Assembly (NCBI GenBank): GCA_902580565.1 | Contig: CACHLD010000003.1 | Span: 39,940-103,939, forward strand | DNA: 64,000 nt | From: an uncultured Pelagibacteraceae bacterium | GTDB taxonomy: Bacteria > Pseudomonadota > Alphaproteobacteria > Pelagibacterales > Pelagibacteraceae | Reading direction: 5' to 3' | Shown: positions 36,773-45,444 of the stretch, piece after piece | How the letters are laid out: each line of letters begins with the position of its first letter | How positions within the stretch are numbered: the stretch's first letter is position 1 | The notes under the pieces: generated by a model | Database searches by the model: none | What the model was told of the DNA's origin: nothing | Seen by the model: only the letters and a program-made list of their open reading frames with translations | Made by a program: the position numbers and the translations under genes

Positions 36773-37507
36773 ATGGCAAATAATCCAATGCAACAGTTCA
36801 CGGTTCATAAGATTGGACCTGAAATTAAAATCGGTGGAATTGATCTATCCTTTACTAATGCAAGTTTATTTATGGTCATCAGCGCCTCGATAATTATTTT
36901 ATTTTTGTTTTTAGGATCTAAGGAAAAAAAGATTATTCCTAACAAAACCCAATTAATAGCTGAAATGTTTTACACTTTCGTAGCAAAAATGATTAGTGAC
37001 ACAGCTGGCTCAAAAGCAAAGCCGTATTTTCCATTTATATTTAGTTTATTTATGTTTGTCTTATTTTGTAACATGGTTGGAATGCTTCCATATTCATTTA
37101 CAGTAACAAGCCATATAATTGTTACATTAATTTTAGCTCTATTTATTTTTGTAGCTGTGACAATTATAGGTTTTGTTAAACATGGATTTAAATATTTAAG
37201 CATTTTCGTACCTAGTGGTGTTCCAGCAGTTTTATTACCATTAATTACTGTTATAGAAATAATATCATATTTAAGTAGACCTGTAAGTCTATCTGTAAGA
37301 TTATTTGCAAATATGATGGCAGGTCATACTATGTTAAAAGTTTTTGGAGGTTTTGTAGTGAGTTTAGGAATATTAGGTGGTTGGTTACCACTTAGTTTTT
37401 CAGTAGCATTAACTGGCTTGGAAATTTTAGTAGCATTTTTACAAGCTTATGTTTTTGCAATATTAACCTGTATCTACTTAAATGATGCATTAAATTTACA
37501 CCATTAA
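36773..37507 (+). CDS. atpB: F0F1 ATP synthase subunit a
   Basis: Subunit a forms the proton half-channels of F0. The 244-residue protein has five or six membrane helices. The essential arginine sits in SLSVRLFANMMAGHTML near 175-191. Other conserved stretches are NMVGMLPYSFTVTSH near 99-113 and the C-terminal ALTGLEILVAFLQAYVFAIL. It follows the AtpZ-like gene and precedes atpE, the usual order where F0 genes are separated from the F1 operon. Confidence 0.96.
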   Translation: MANNPMQQFTVHKIGPEIKIGGIDLSFTNASLFMVISASIIILFLFLGSKEKKIIPNKTQLIAEMFYTFVAKMISDTAGSKAKPYFPFIFSLFMFVLFCNMVGMLPYSFTVTSHIIVTLILALFIFVAVTIIGFVKHGFKYLSIFVPSGVPAVLLPLITVIEIISYLSRPVSLSVRLFANMMAGHTMLKVFGGFVVSLGILGGWLPLSFSVALTGLEILVAFLQAYVFAILTCIYLNDALNLHH

Positions 37508-37514
37508 AAATAAT

Positions 37515-37522
37515 AAAGGAGG
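37515..37522 (+). promoter_or_regulatory. Strong Shine-Dalgarno sequence of atpE
   Basis: AAAGGAGG lies four bases before the atpE ATG (37527). It is the best ribosome-binding match I saw in the window, where most genes have none or a weak one. Subunit c is needed in many copies per enzyme, which fits a strong site inside a polycistronic message. Confidence 0.8.
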
Positions 37523-37526
37523 AAAA

Positions 37527-37754
37527 ATGGAGTTAGAAGCGGCAAAAATGATTGGAGCAGGTCTTGCTGCAATCGCACTGGCTGGAGCAGGAGTGGGTAT
37601 CGGAATAATTTTCGGTAACTATTTATCTGGAGCTATGAGAAATCCGTCTGCAGCTCAAAAACAATTCCCTAATTTGCTATTGGGATTTGCTTTGGCTGAA
37701 GCAACAGGCTTATTCGGACTTGTAGTGGCTTTAATTATTTTATTTGCATTTTAG
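37527..37754 (+). CDS. atpE: F0F1 ATP synthase subunit c
   Basis: Subunit c forms the rotor ring. The 75-residue hairpin has helix 1 with the glycine-rich stretch GAGVGIGIIFG (20-30), the polar loop RNPSAAQ (38-44), and helix 2 with the proton-carrying Glu58 in FALAEATGLFG. No Gln is evident at the helix 1 position that helps coordinate sodium in Na+-type rings, so proton coupling is inferred. It has a strong ribosome-binding site and sits 11 bp before the b' gene. Confidence 0.97.
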   Translation: MELEAAKMIGAGLAAIALAGAGVGIGIIFGNYLSGAMRNPSAAQKQFPNLLLGFALAEATGLFGLVVALIILFAF

Positions 37755-37765
37755 TTAAATTAAAT

Positions 37766-38341
37766 ATGAGAAGATCCTTTGGTTTATTAATAGCTTCTAT
37801 AGCTATCAATACAAATTTGTTTGCAGCTGAGGCTGGGATGCCTCAGCTGGATCCAACGTATTGGGCGTCACAAGCCTTTTGGTTAATTTTAATCTTCTCA
37901 ATTCTTTATATTTCAATTTCAAGATTCTACTTGCCAAAAATTAAGGACAATCTTGATAACAGAGAAAATAAAATTAAAGAAGATTTAGAAAACGCAAATA
38001 AATTTAAAGAACAGTCTGAAGATAAACTTAAAGAATATGAAATTATTTTAGAAAATGCCAAAAAAGAGGTAAATAAAATACTTTTTGAGTCTAAAAATAT
38101 TTTGGATAAAAATATTCAATCAAAAAAACAATCAATGGAAAAGGAAATTGAAAAAGAAATTGCTATTGCGCAACAGGAAATAACTGAACTTAAAAAGAAA
38201 TCTATTTCTTCTATACAAAATATTTCAGAGAATATTGCATCAAATATCATTGAAAATATATCTGGTGATAAACTTAATGAGAGTAGCATTAAATCTGCGG
38301 TAGAAGATATTTCAAAAAAAAATATTGGTAAATACTTATGA
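37766..38341 (+). CDS. F0F1 ATP synthase subunit b'
   Basis: This 191-residue protein is the first of two b-type stator subunits. It has an N-terminal hydrophobic, signal-like stretch, then AGMPQLDPTYWASQAFWLIL leading into a membrane helix (about 33-55), and a long charged coiled coil (60-160). The MPQLDPTYWASQ segment marks the b' branch of photosynthetic and other Alphaproteobacteria, which build a b/b' heterodimer. It overlaps the b gene by 4 bp. Confidence 0.9.
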   Translation: MRRSFGLLIASIAINTNLFAAEAGMPQLDPTYWASQAFWLILIFSILYISISRFYLPKIKDNLDNRENKIKEDLENANKFKEQSEDKLKEYEIILENAKKEVNKILFESKNILDKNIQSKKQSMEKEIEKEIAIAQQEITELKKKSISSIQNISENIASNIIENISGDKLNESSIKSAVEDISKKNIGKYL

Positions 38342-38835
38342 CTTTTGACGCAAGTTTTTGGGTAACAATTTCTTTTCTAATTTTTCTAGGAATTTTAATC
38401 TATTTTAAGATACCTCAAAAAGTGAGAGATTTACTAGAAAATAATATACTAAATATAAAAAATCAAATTAGTGAAGCAGAAAAACTAAAAGAAGACGCAA
38501 GAATAATTTTGACTGAACATGAAAACAAAATTGGTAATTCAAAAAAAGAAGTTAAAGAAATGATTGATAGAGCAAATCAACAGGCAGAAAAAAATGTTAT
38601 AAAGTCAAATGAAGAATTTCATAATCTCATGGAAAACAGAAAAAAGAATGCAGAGGAGAGAATAAGACAATTAAAAAATCAAGCAGTTAAAGATATTAAA
38701 AATGCCTCTGTAAAAATTGCTATAGAGTCAGTGGAAAAACTGATCAAAAACTCTCTTGATAAAAGCAAATTAGATAAAATTTATAGTTCAAGTATTGCTG
38801 AAACAAAATTAGCACTTAAGAAAAAATCCAGTTAG
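38338..38835 (+). CDS. atpF: F0F1 ATP synthase subunit b
   Basis: The 165-residue stator subunit has an N-terminal membrane helix (FWVTISFLIFLGILIYF, 7-23) followed by a long amphipathic coiled coil rich in Lys and Glu. Together with b' it holds F1 against rotation. It is the last F0 gene; delta, alpha, gamma, beta and epsilon are not in the window. The next gene, crtI, starts 17 bp later with no visible terminator. Confidence 0.92.
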   Translation: MTFDASFWVTISFLIFLGILIYFKIPQKVRDLLENNILNIKNQISEAEKLKEDARIILTEHENKIGNSKKEVKEMIDRANQQAEKNVIKSNEEFHNLMENRKKNAEERIRQLKNQAVKDIKNASVKIAIESVEKLIKNSLDKSKLDKIYSSSIAETKLALKKKSS

Positions 38836-38852
38836 TATAGGCCATAAATAAA

Positions 38853-40319
38853 ATGGCAAAAAAAATAATAGTTATAGGATCAGGTTTCGGCGGGTTAGCG
38901 GCATCATTAAGATTAAAAGCCAAAGGCTATGATGTTACGTTAGTTGAAAAGCATCCCGATTTAGGAGGCAGAGCTAGAGTATTTAAAAAAGGAGATTTTA
39001 CTTATGATGGTGGACCTACAGTAATCACTGCTCCATATCTTTTTGAGGAATTATTTAATTTATTTAAAAAAAAAATTTCAGACTATGTTGATATAGTTCC
39101 CTTAGATTTATGGTATCGTTTTGTATTTAGTGATGGACAAACTTTTGATTACTCAGGTGATGAGAAATCAATGGAGAAAGAAGTAAAAAAATTTTCAAAT
39201 AAAGATTTCAAAGGATATAATAATTTAGTTAATTTTACCGAGAAAATCTTTAATAAAGGTTTCACTGATTTATCAGATAAACCTTTTAACAATTTTACTT
39301 TCATGCTGAAACAGGTTCCGTCATTATTGAGTTTGAAAAGCTATAAATCAGTTTATCAATTAGTTTCAAATTATATATCAAACGAAAAGTTAAGAAGAGT
39401 TTTTAGTATGCACCCACTTTTAGTAGGTGGAAATCCATTTACCACAACATCAATTTATACTCTAATTTTATTTTTAGAGAAAAAATGGGGTATTCACTAT
39501 TCAATGGGAGGCACAGGTAATGTAGTTAAAGCATTAGAAAAATTAATGAAAGAGGAAAATATACAAATTTTTAAAAATGCTGAAGTGACAGAAATTATCT
39601 CTACTGATAATAGAGTTAAAGGAGTAAAAATAAATAATTCTAAAATAATTGATTGTGACTATATAATCTGTAATTCTGATCCTCCAAATGTGTATCAAAA
39701 TTTAATTAAATCTAAAAATAATTATAATTTTCTGTTTAAACAAAAAATGAAAAGAATGGATTATTCAATGGGTTTATTTGTTTATTATTTTGGATCTAAA
39801 AAACAATATAAAGATGTAGCTCATCACACTATTTACTTTGGAAATTCTTATGAAAAACATTTAGATAAAATTTTTGAAGAAAAAATTCTATCTAAAGATA
39901 TTAGTTATTATTTACACAGACCTTCAGCTACAGACCCTAATATGGCTCCGCATGGTCAAGACGCTTTTTATGTTTTAGTCCCAGTGCCTAATAATCTATC
40001 TAATATTAATTGGTCCGATGAAGGTGCAAAATTTAAAAATTTAATTTTAGATAAAATGGATAAATCAGTGTTACCTGGAATTAAAGAAAATGTAGTGTGT
40101 GATTTTTATTTAACACCTGATTATTTTGAAAAAGATTTATCAACTTTACATGGATCAGGGTTTTCAATACAGCCAAAATTCTCACAGTCAGCTTATTTTA
40201 GGTTTCACAACCAATCTGAGGTATTTAACAACTTATATTTTGTTGGTGCTGGAACACATCCTGGTGCAGGAATGCCAGGTGTACTCTCATCTGCTAAAGT
40301 ACTGGATAGATTATTTTAA
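38853..40319 (+). CDS. crtI: Phytoene desaturase
   Basis: CrtI carries out the FAD-dependent desaturations from phytoene to lycopene. The 488-residue protein has the N-terminal FAD motif VIGSGFGGLAASLRLKAKG (6-24) with the acidic VEKHPDLGGRA continuation, FTYDGGPTVITAP near 49-61, and the C-terminal bacterial phytoene desaturase signature LYFVGAGTHPGAGMPGVL near 463-480. It opens the crtI-crtB-crtY-blh block that leads to retinal. Its stop overlaps the crtB start as TAATG. Confidence 0.95.
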   Translation: MAKKIIVIGSGFGGLAASLRLKAKGYDVTLVEKHPDLGGRARVFKKGDFTYDGGPTVITAPYLFEELFNLFKKKISDYVDIVPLDLWYRFVFSDGQTFDYSGDEKSMEKEVKKFSNKDFKGYNNLVNFTEKIFNKGFTDLSDKPFNNFTFMLKQVPSLLSLKSYKSVYQLVSNYISNEKLRRVFSMHPLLVGGNPFTTTSIYTLILFLEKKWGIHYSMGGTGNVVKALEKLMKEENIQIFKNAEVTEIISTDNRVKGVKINNSKIIDCDYIICNSDPPNVYQNLIKSKNNYNFLFKQKMKRMDYSMGLFVYYFGSKKQYKDVAHHTIYFGNSYEKHLDKIFEEKILSKDISYYLHRPSATDPNMAPHGQDAFYVLVPVPNNLSNINWSDEGAKFKNLILDKMDKSVLPGIKENVVCDFYLTPDYFEKDLSTLHGSGFSIQPKFSQSAYFRFHNQSEVFNNLYFVGAGTHPGAGMPGVLSSAKVLDRLF

Positions 40320-41164
40320 TGGCTAACTTGTTAAAAAAACACGCAAAATCTTTTTACTGGGCAAGTTTTTTTTTATCTGGAAGAATATTTATCAAATGTA
40401 CTTATCTATATAATTTTTGTAGAACTTTAGACGATATAGTTGACGACAATCAAGATCTCAAGACTAAAAAAGAAAATTTTTCAAAATTCAAAAAAAATTT
40501 TATTAATAAAAATCTCAATGATCCAGTAATAAGAGAAATGTGGTCGATATTAAAAAGCGAAAATATTTCTGAGCAAGTTGTAAATGACTTATTTGATGGA
40601 GTTGAAACAGATTTAAAAGAAAAAGTTCAAATTAATTCCAAAAAAGAACTATTGGTTTATTCATATAGAGTTGCAGGGACTGTTGGTCTAATGATGTCAA
40701 AAATTCTGAAGGTAGATAATAAAGAAGCTTTAAAAGGAGCAATAGATCTTGGGATTGCAATGCAACTAACGAATATTGCTCGAGATGTTTGTGAAGATAA
40801 AGAACTTAAGAGAGAATATATTAAGCACGATTTTTTTTCAATTCAAGAGGTAATCAATGATTCGCAAATATTTTATGAAAAATCTTTTCACTCTATAAGT
40901 AGTATACCTTTAAGATCTAGATTTTCAGTTATTGTAGCTAGGCGTATTTATAGAAAAATTGGTGACTACATACTAAAGCAGAAAAATACAGATAATTACA
41001 ACAAAGCAGGAAAAATATATGTTCCGGCATTTGAAAAAGTTATTCAAACTTTTTTATCTATTTTTGACTTTATAAAGTTATTGTTTGTTAAAAATGTAAA
41101 TTACGATAATCATATAAATCATAACATTTTGAAAGAAGAAGTTAATATAAATGAAAGAATTTAA
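40319..41164 (+). CDS. crtB: Phytoene synthase
   Basis: CrtB condenses two GGPP molecules to phytoene. The 281-residue protein has the first Asp-rich motif at residues 38-42 (DDIVD) and the second near 156-163 (ARDVCEDKELKREYI), plus YSYRVAGTVGLMMS near 108-121. These are the squalene/phytoene synthase signatures. GGPP synthase (crtE) is not adjacent here, so GGPP must come from a gene elsewhere. It overlaps crtY by 14 bp. Confidence 0.94.
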   Translation: MANLLKKHAKSFYWASFFLSGRIFIKCTYLYNFCRTLDDIVDDNQDLKTKKENFSKFKKNFINKNLNDPVIREMWSILKSENISEQVVNDLFDGVETDLKEKVQINSKKELLVYSYRVAGTVGLMMSKILKVDNKEALKGAIDLGIAMQLTNIARDVCEDKELKREYIKHDFFSIQEVINDSQIFYEKSFHSISSIPLRSRFSVIVARRIYRKIGDYILKQKNTDNYNKAGKIYVPAFEKVIQTFLSIFDFIKLLFVKNVNYDNHINHNILKEEVNINERI

Positions 41165-42218
41165 TTACGTTATCATTGGCGGAGGTTGTGCAGGATTATC
41201 TTTGGCATATGAACTTGAAGTTAATGGTAAATTAAAAAATAAAACCCTTGCTATAATTGAAAATCGTAAAGAATATAAAAGAGATAAGACATGGTCTTTT
41301 TGGAGAGTATTTGATCATAACTTTGAGGATTGTGTAATTAAAAGCTGGAATAATTTTACGATTAACACGTCAGATAGCTCACATGAACTAAAAAATGAGA
41401 ATTTTCCCTATCAAAGTATAAATAGTGAAAAATTTTATAAAAAAATAAATTTAAAACTTTCTACTAATCCTAATGTAAGTTTTTTTAAAAGTCTTAATGA
41501 GATTTCTATCGATAATTCTTTAATCTTTAATAGTGTTTTTAAAGATAGTTTGGATAAATCGGAGTTATGGCAACACTTTAAAGGTATTGAAATAGAAACA
41601 TCAAAAAATATTTTTGACGATGAGATTATTAATCTTATGGATTTTAATTGTGATCAGAAAAATGATGTACATTTTTTCTACACGTTACCCTTCAGTAAGA
41701 ATAAAGCATTAATTGAAACAACTTGGATATCAGATTTGGAAAATCAAACACTTATGGATTATGATTTACAACTAGAAAATTACATTAAAAACAATTTGGG
41801 TATTAGAAATTATAAAATAAATTTTATAGAAAAAGGGGCTATACCATTATTTTACCCTTCATTAAAAAATAGTGATAAAACTATTAATATTGGATCTGCT
41901 GGTGGAATGACAAGGTTAAGCACAGGGTATACTTTTTTAAATATTCAAGAACATAGTAGATATATTGTTGAGAATATTAATGAAATTGAGAAAATAAAAA
42001 AATATGATTTTGGAAAAAAATATAAGTTCTTAGATAAAGTATTTTTGAGAGTTTTAGAGAAATACCCAGACAAAATGCCAAAGATCTTTTTTAATATGTT
42101 TAAAACCTCTTCAAGTACGGTCATCAAATTTTTATCCAACAAAAGCAATATTTTCGAAGATATAGGTATTATAAGCAAAATGCCTAAGTTAATTTTTATA
42201 AAGGCACTATTTAATTGA
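41151..42218 (+). CDS. crtY: Lycopene beta-cyclase
   Basis: CrtY cyclises lycopene to beta-carotene. The 355-residue flavoprotein starts with a Rossmann motif IGGGCAGLSLAYEL (9-22), has RDKTWSFWRVFDH near 44-56 characteristic of the CrtY family, LIETTWIS near 187, and GSAGGMTRLSTGYTF near 247-261 near the second FAD region. It lies between crtB and blh with overlaps of 14 and 4 bp. Confidence 0.93.
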   Translation: MKEFNYVIIGGGCAGLSLAYELEVNGKLKNKTLAIIENRKEYKRDKTWSFWRVFDHNFEDCVIKSWNNFTINTSDSSHELKNENFPYQSINSEKFYKKINLKLSTNPNVSFFKSLNEISIDNSLIFNSVFKDSLDKSELWQHFKGIEIETSKNIFDDEIINLMDFNCDQKNDVHFFYTLPFSKNKALIETTWISDLENQTLMDYDLQLENYIKNNLGIRNYKINFIEKGAIPLFYPSLKNSDKTINIGSAGGMTRLSTGYTFLNIQEHSRYIVENINEIEKIKKYDFGKKYKFLDKVFLRVLEKYPDKMPKIFFNMFKTSSSTVIKFLSNKSNIFEDIGIISKMPKLIFIKALFN

Positions 42219-43123
42219 TGGAAAAAATAAGTTTCAAACACTCATTAATATTTTTTAATTTTTGTATTTTGATAAGTCCATTTTATATATTACTAAATTT
42301 AGAACCAATAATATTTTGTTTGTTTTTAATATTGATACTGGGAATTTCTCATGGAGCTTTAGATAATATTAAAGGAAGAAAACTTTTAAAATTGTATGGT
42401 TATAAATCTATTATTCCTTTTTATTTAACCTATATATTTATTTCTATTTTAATAATAATTTTCTGGTTAGTATTTCCTAATACTGTTTTATTTCTATTTC
42501 TAATTACTGCGGCTTATCATTTTGGTAAGGAAGATACAGTATTTTTTTTTAAAAGAAAATTTTTTATATCAGAGTGTTTTTTCTTTTTAAAAGGTTCAGC
42601 GGTAATCTTAGCCCCATTGTTACTTCAAAGGGATAAAACAAACGAAATATTTGAAATTTTAAATTTTAACGTTTTTGAGTCTCAAATTTTTAGTAATCAA
42701 TTTTTAATAATAATGTTATGTTTAAGTTTTTTATCATCTTTGTATATTTCAAATCAAAAAAATACTAACTTAAAAGGCATTATGATAATGGATTTTTTAT
42801 CACTAATTATATTAAATCTTTTCTTAACACCTGTTTTAGCTTTTACGCTTTATTTTTGTTTCCTTCATTCAATAAGGCATTCTATCACCCTAATTTTCGA
42901 GTTAGATAAATCTTTCAAATTAGGATTAAAAAAATTTGTAATCAGGGCTATCCCTTTAACTTTTGTCACAATGGCGATTTTTTTATTTGCAATATATTTT
43001 TTGAATAACCTTTACATGCTTGATGAGGCTATTTATAAGGTAATTTTTATTGGTTTGGCGTCACTTACTTTTCCGCATATATTGTTAGAATATCTTTTAG
43101 AAAAAAATGAAAAAAAAACTTAA
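42215..43123 (+). CDS. blh: Beta-carotene 15,15'-dioxygenase, Brp/Blh family
   Basis: Blh cleaves beta-carotene into two retinal molecules. The 302-residue membrane protein has about seven hydrophobic helices. Conserved histidine-bearing segments are ISHGALDNIKGRKL near 47-60, AAYHFGKEDT near 102-111 and FLHSIRHSI near 215-223, consistent with the iron ligands of this family. Retinal made here would serve a rhodopsin; no rhodopsin gene is in the window. The start overlaps crtY by 4 bp and the end overlaps ispH by 17 bp. Confidence 0.93.
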   Translation: MMEKISFKHSLIFFNFCILISPFYILLNLEPIIFCLFLILILGISHGALDNIKGRKLLKLYGYKSIIPFYLTYIFISILIIIFWLVFPNTVLFLFLITAAYHFGKEDTVFFFKRKFFISECFFFLKGSAVILAPLLLQRDKTNEIFEILNFNVFESQIFSNQFLIIMLCLSFLSSLYISNQKNTNLKGIMIMDFLSLIILNLFLTPVLAFTLYFCFLHSIRHSITLIFELDKSFKLGLKKFVIRAIPLTFVTMAIFLFAIYFLNNLYMLDEAIYKVIFIGLASLTFPHILLEYLLEKNEKKT

Positions 43124-44051
43124 AATTTATTTAGCTTCACCAAGAGGCTTTTGTGCGGGAGTAAAAAGAGCAATTGAAATAGTTGAAAAATCAATCAGTA
43201 AGTTTGGCTCTCCAGTTTATGTGAGGCATGAAATTGTCCATAACAAACAAGTAGTTGAAGAACTAAAACAAAAAGGTGCTGTTTTTGTGGATGAACTGTC
43301 TGATGTAAAAGATACAAGCAGACCTGTAATTTTCTCTGCTCATGGTGTACCTAAATCTGTCCCGAAAGAAGCTAAATTAAAAAATTTATCTTTTGTAGAT
43401 GCCACTTGCCCATTAGTTTCTAAAGTACATAGAGAGTCTGAGCAGTTAAATAAAAATGGATATGAAATATTGTTAATTGGACATAAGAATCACCCTGAAG
43501 TAATTGGTACTATGGGTCAACTTTCTAAAGGATCAATTAAACTAATCGAAACTAAAAATGACGTACAGAATTTAAATATTAATGATTTTAAAAAACCTCT
43601 AGCATATATTACCCAAACTACACTTTCAGTAGATGACACTACTGAAATAATTGAAGCACTTAAAAAGAAGTTTCCAAAAATTAAAGGTCCTGTTAAGGAA
43701 GATATTTGTTATGCAACTACTAATAGACAATCAGCTGTAAAAGAAATAGCTTCAAAATGTGATTTGTTTTTTGTAGTGGGCAGCCGTAACTCATCTAATT
43801 CAGTAAGATTAGTGGAGGTTGCAAAAAAAGCTGGATGCAATAATTCTCAATTAATGCATTCTGAAAAGGAAATTCCTTATAATGAAATAGATAGTTCAAA
43901 TATTATTGGAATATCTTCTGGAGCTTCTGCACCAGAAAAATTAGTTAAAACACTGTTAGATAATATAAAAAAAAATCGAAACGTGTCTATAGAAGAGGTA
44001 GTGGTGGCTGAAGAAAAGGTTGTTTTTAAATTACCAAAAGAGCTTAACTAA
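43107..44051 (+). CDS. ispH: 4-hydroxy-3-methylbut-2-enyl diphosphate reductase
   Basis: IspH performs the last MEP step, producing IPP and DMAPP. The 314-residue protein has the three cluster cysteines Cys16 (PRGFCAGVKRA), Cys101 (DATCPLVSKVH) and Cys201 (DICYATTNRQ), plus GHKNHPEVIGTMGQ near 125-138 and the TQTTLS loop near 169-174. It overlaps blh, so precursor supply and retinal formation share one transcript. ispH-thrB-rnhA is also a common alphaproteobacterial order, so the carotenoid block may simply have been inserted before it. Confidence 0.96.
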   Translation: MKKKLKIYLASPRGFCAGVKRAIEIVEKSISKFGSPVYVRHEIVHNKQVVEELKQKGAVFVDELSDVKDTSRPVIFSAHGVPKSVPKEAKLKNLSFVDATCPLVSKVHRESEQLNKNGYEILLIGHKNHPEVIGTMGQLSKGSIKLIETKNDVQNLNINDFKKPLAYITQTTLSVDDTTEIIEALKKKFPKIKGPVKEDICYATTNRQSAVKEIASKCDLFFVVGSRNSSNSVRLVEVAKKAGCNNSQLMHSEKEIPYNEIDSSNIIGISSGASAPEKLVKTLLDNIKKNRNVSIEEVVVAEEKVVFKLPKELN

Positions 44052-45019
44052 TGGCTGTCTATACAAAGTTAAATCAAAATAAAATTGAGCAAATTTTATC
44101 TAATTATAATTTAGGAAAACTAGATTCATTTAAAGGTATTGAAGAAGGCATAGAAAATACTAACTATTTTTTGTTAGTAAATAAAAAAAAATTTATTCTT
44201 ACAGTTTATGAAAAAAGAGTAAAATCTGAAGATCTTCCTTTTTTTTCAGATTTAATGTCCATTTTGAATAAAGCAAATTTCAAATGCCCTGCTCCAATTT
44301 GTAATAACAAAAATAATACAATTACAGATTTTGAGGGAAAAAAGCTTATGATTGTCTCTTTTCTAGAAGGAAAAGCAAAACAAAATTTATCACCAGCTAA
44401 TTGTAAATCAATAGGGATCGAAATAGCTAAAATGCATAACCTCACAAAAAATTTAAGATTAAAACGAAAGAATGACCTATCAATTAACTCATGGAGAAAA
44501 CTATTCAACACAGTCAAAGATAAATGTACTAAAATACATAAAGATCTTCCAAAATTAATTGAGCAGAATCTAAATGATGTTGAAAAAAATTGGCCCAAAA
44601 ATTTACCTCAAGGAATAATCCATGCTGATTTATTTCATGATAATATTTTCTTTATCAAAGATAAATTTAGTGGCGTAATTGATTTTTATTTTTCTTGTGA
44701 AGATTTTTTTGCATTTGAAATAGCAATTTGTTTTAATGCCTTATGTTTTGATGGTTTAAAAAATAATTTAAGCTTTAATGTTACAAAGGCGAAAAATTTT
44801 ATTGATGGATACACATCTGTGAGGACACTTACTGATGAAGAAAAGAGTAATATCAAAGTGTTATCTCAAGGAGCTGCCTTGAGATTCTTATTAACTCGAG
44901 TTTTTGATACATTAAATACAATTGAGGGTGCAATAGTCAAAGTCAAAGATCCCATGGAATATTTGAAAAGACTAGAGTTTCATAAGAATGCAAAAAATCA
45001 TGAGGATTATTTCTTTTAA
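44051..45019 (+). CDS. thrB: Homoserine kinase (APH-fold, ThrB2 type)
   Basis: This 322-residue enzyme phosphorylates homoserine in threonine synthesis. It has the aminoglycoside phosphotransferase fold rather than the GHMP fold: GIEEGIENTNYFL near 26-38, the Brenner motif GIIHADLFHDNIFF near 191-204 with catalytic Asp, and VIDFYFSCEDFFAFE near 210-224 with the metal Asp. This is the proteobacterial ThrB2 group. thrC lies just beyond rnhA and a peroxiredoxin gene on the opposite strand. Confidence 0.93.
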   Translation: MAVYTKLNQNKIEQILSNYNLGKLDSFKGIEEGIENTNYFLLVNKKKFILTVYEKRVKSEDLPFFSDLMSILNKANFKCPAPICNNKNNTITDFEGKKLMIVSFLEGKAKQNLSPANCKSIGIEIAKMHNLTKNLRLKRKNDLSINSWRKLFNTVKDKCTKIHKDLPKLIEQNLNDVEKNWPKNLPQGIIHADLFHDNIFFIKDKFSGVIDFYFSCEDFFAFEIAICFNALCFDGLKNNLSFNVTKAKNFIDGYTSVRTLTDEEKSNIKVLSQGAALRFLLTRVFDTLNTIEGAIVKVKDPMEYLKRLEFHKNAKNHEDYFF

Positions 45020-45444
45020 TGAAACTTAAGATATATACCGATGGAGCTTGTTCTGGAAATCCTGGTAAAGGTGGGTGGGCTGCTATAATTTTAGACGGTG
45101 ACTTAAATCATACAAGCATCTCTGGCAGTGAAAATAAAACAACTAATAATAGAATGGAATTAATGGCTCCAATTATGGCGTTAAAAAAATTAAAAAAAAG
45201 ATCTGAGATAATTATCTATACTGACTCAAAGTATGTAAAAGACGGGATTACTGATTGGATTAAAAAATGGAAACTAAATAATTGGAAAAATTCAAATAAA
45301 AAATCAGTAAAAAACAAAGATCTTTGGATTAAATTAGATAATTCATGTCAAAAACATAAAATAAGTTGGAAATGGGTTAAAGCACACGCTAATAACAAAT
45401 ATAACAATCTTGTAGATGAGTTAGCAGTTTCTGAAACTAAATAG
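45019..45444 (+). CDS. rnhA: Ribonuclease HI
   Basis: RNase HI degrades the RNA strand of RNA:DNA hybrids. The 141-residue protein has all four catalytic carboxylates in context: Asp8 (YTDGACSGNPGKGGW), Glu47 (NRMELMA), Asp69 (YTDSKYVKDG) and a C-terminal Asp in NLVDELA, plus the KAHANNKYN flexible loop with its His. The start overlaps the thrB stop by 1 bp. The 3' end overlaps the convergent peroxiredoxin gene by 8 bp. It closes the 15-gene run. Confidence 0.96.
   Translation: MKLKIYTDGACSGNPGKGGWAAIILDGDLNHTSISGSENKTTNNRMELMAPIMALKKLKKRSEIIIYTDSKYVKDGITDWIKKWKLNNWKNSNKKSVKNKDLWIKLDNSCQKHKISWKWVKAHANNKYNNLVDELAVSETK

Noticed and set aside
44206..44598. Minus-strand ORF of 130 codons inside thrB
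   Set aside because: It is one of the longer shadows but lies within the well-supported homoserine kinase and shows no independent motif.
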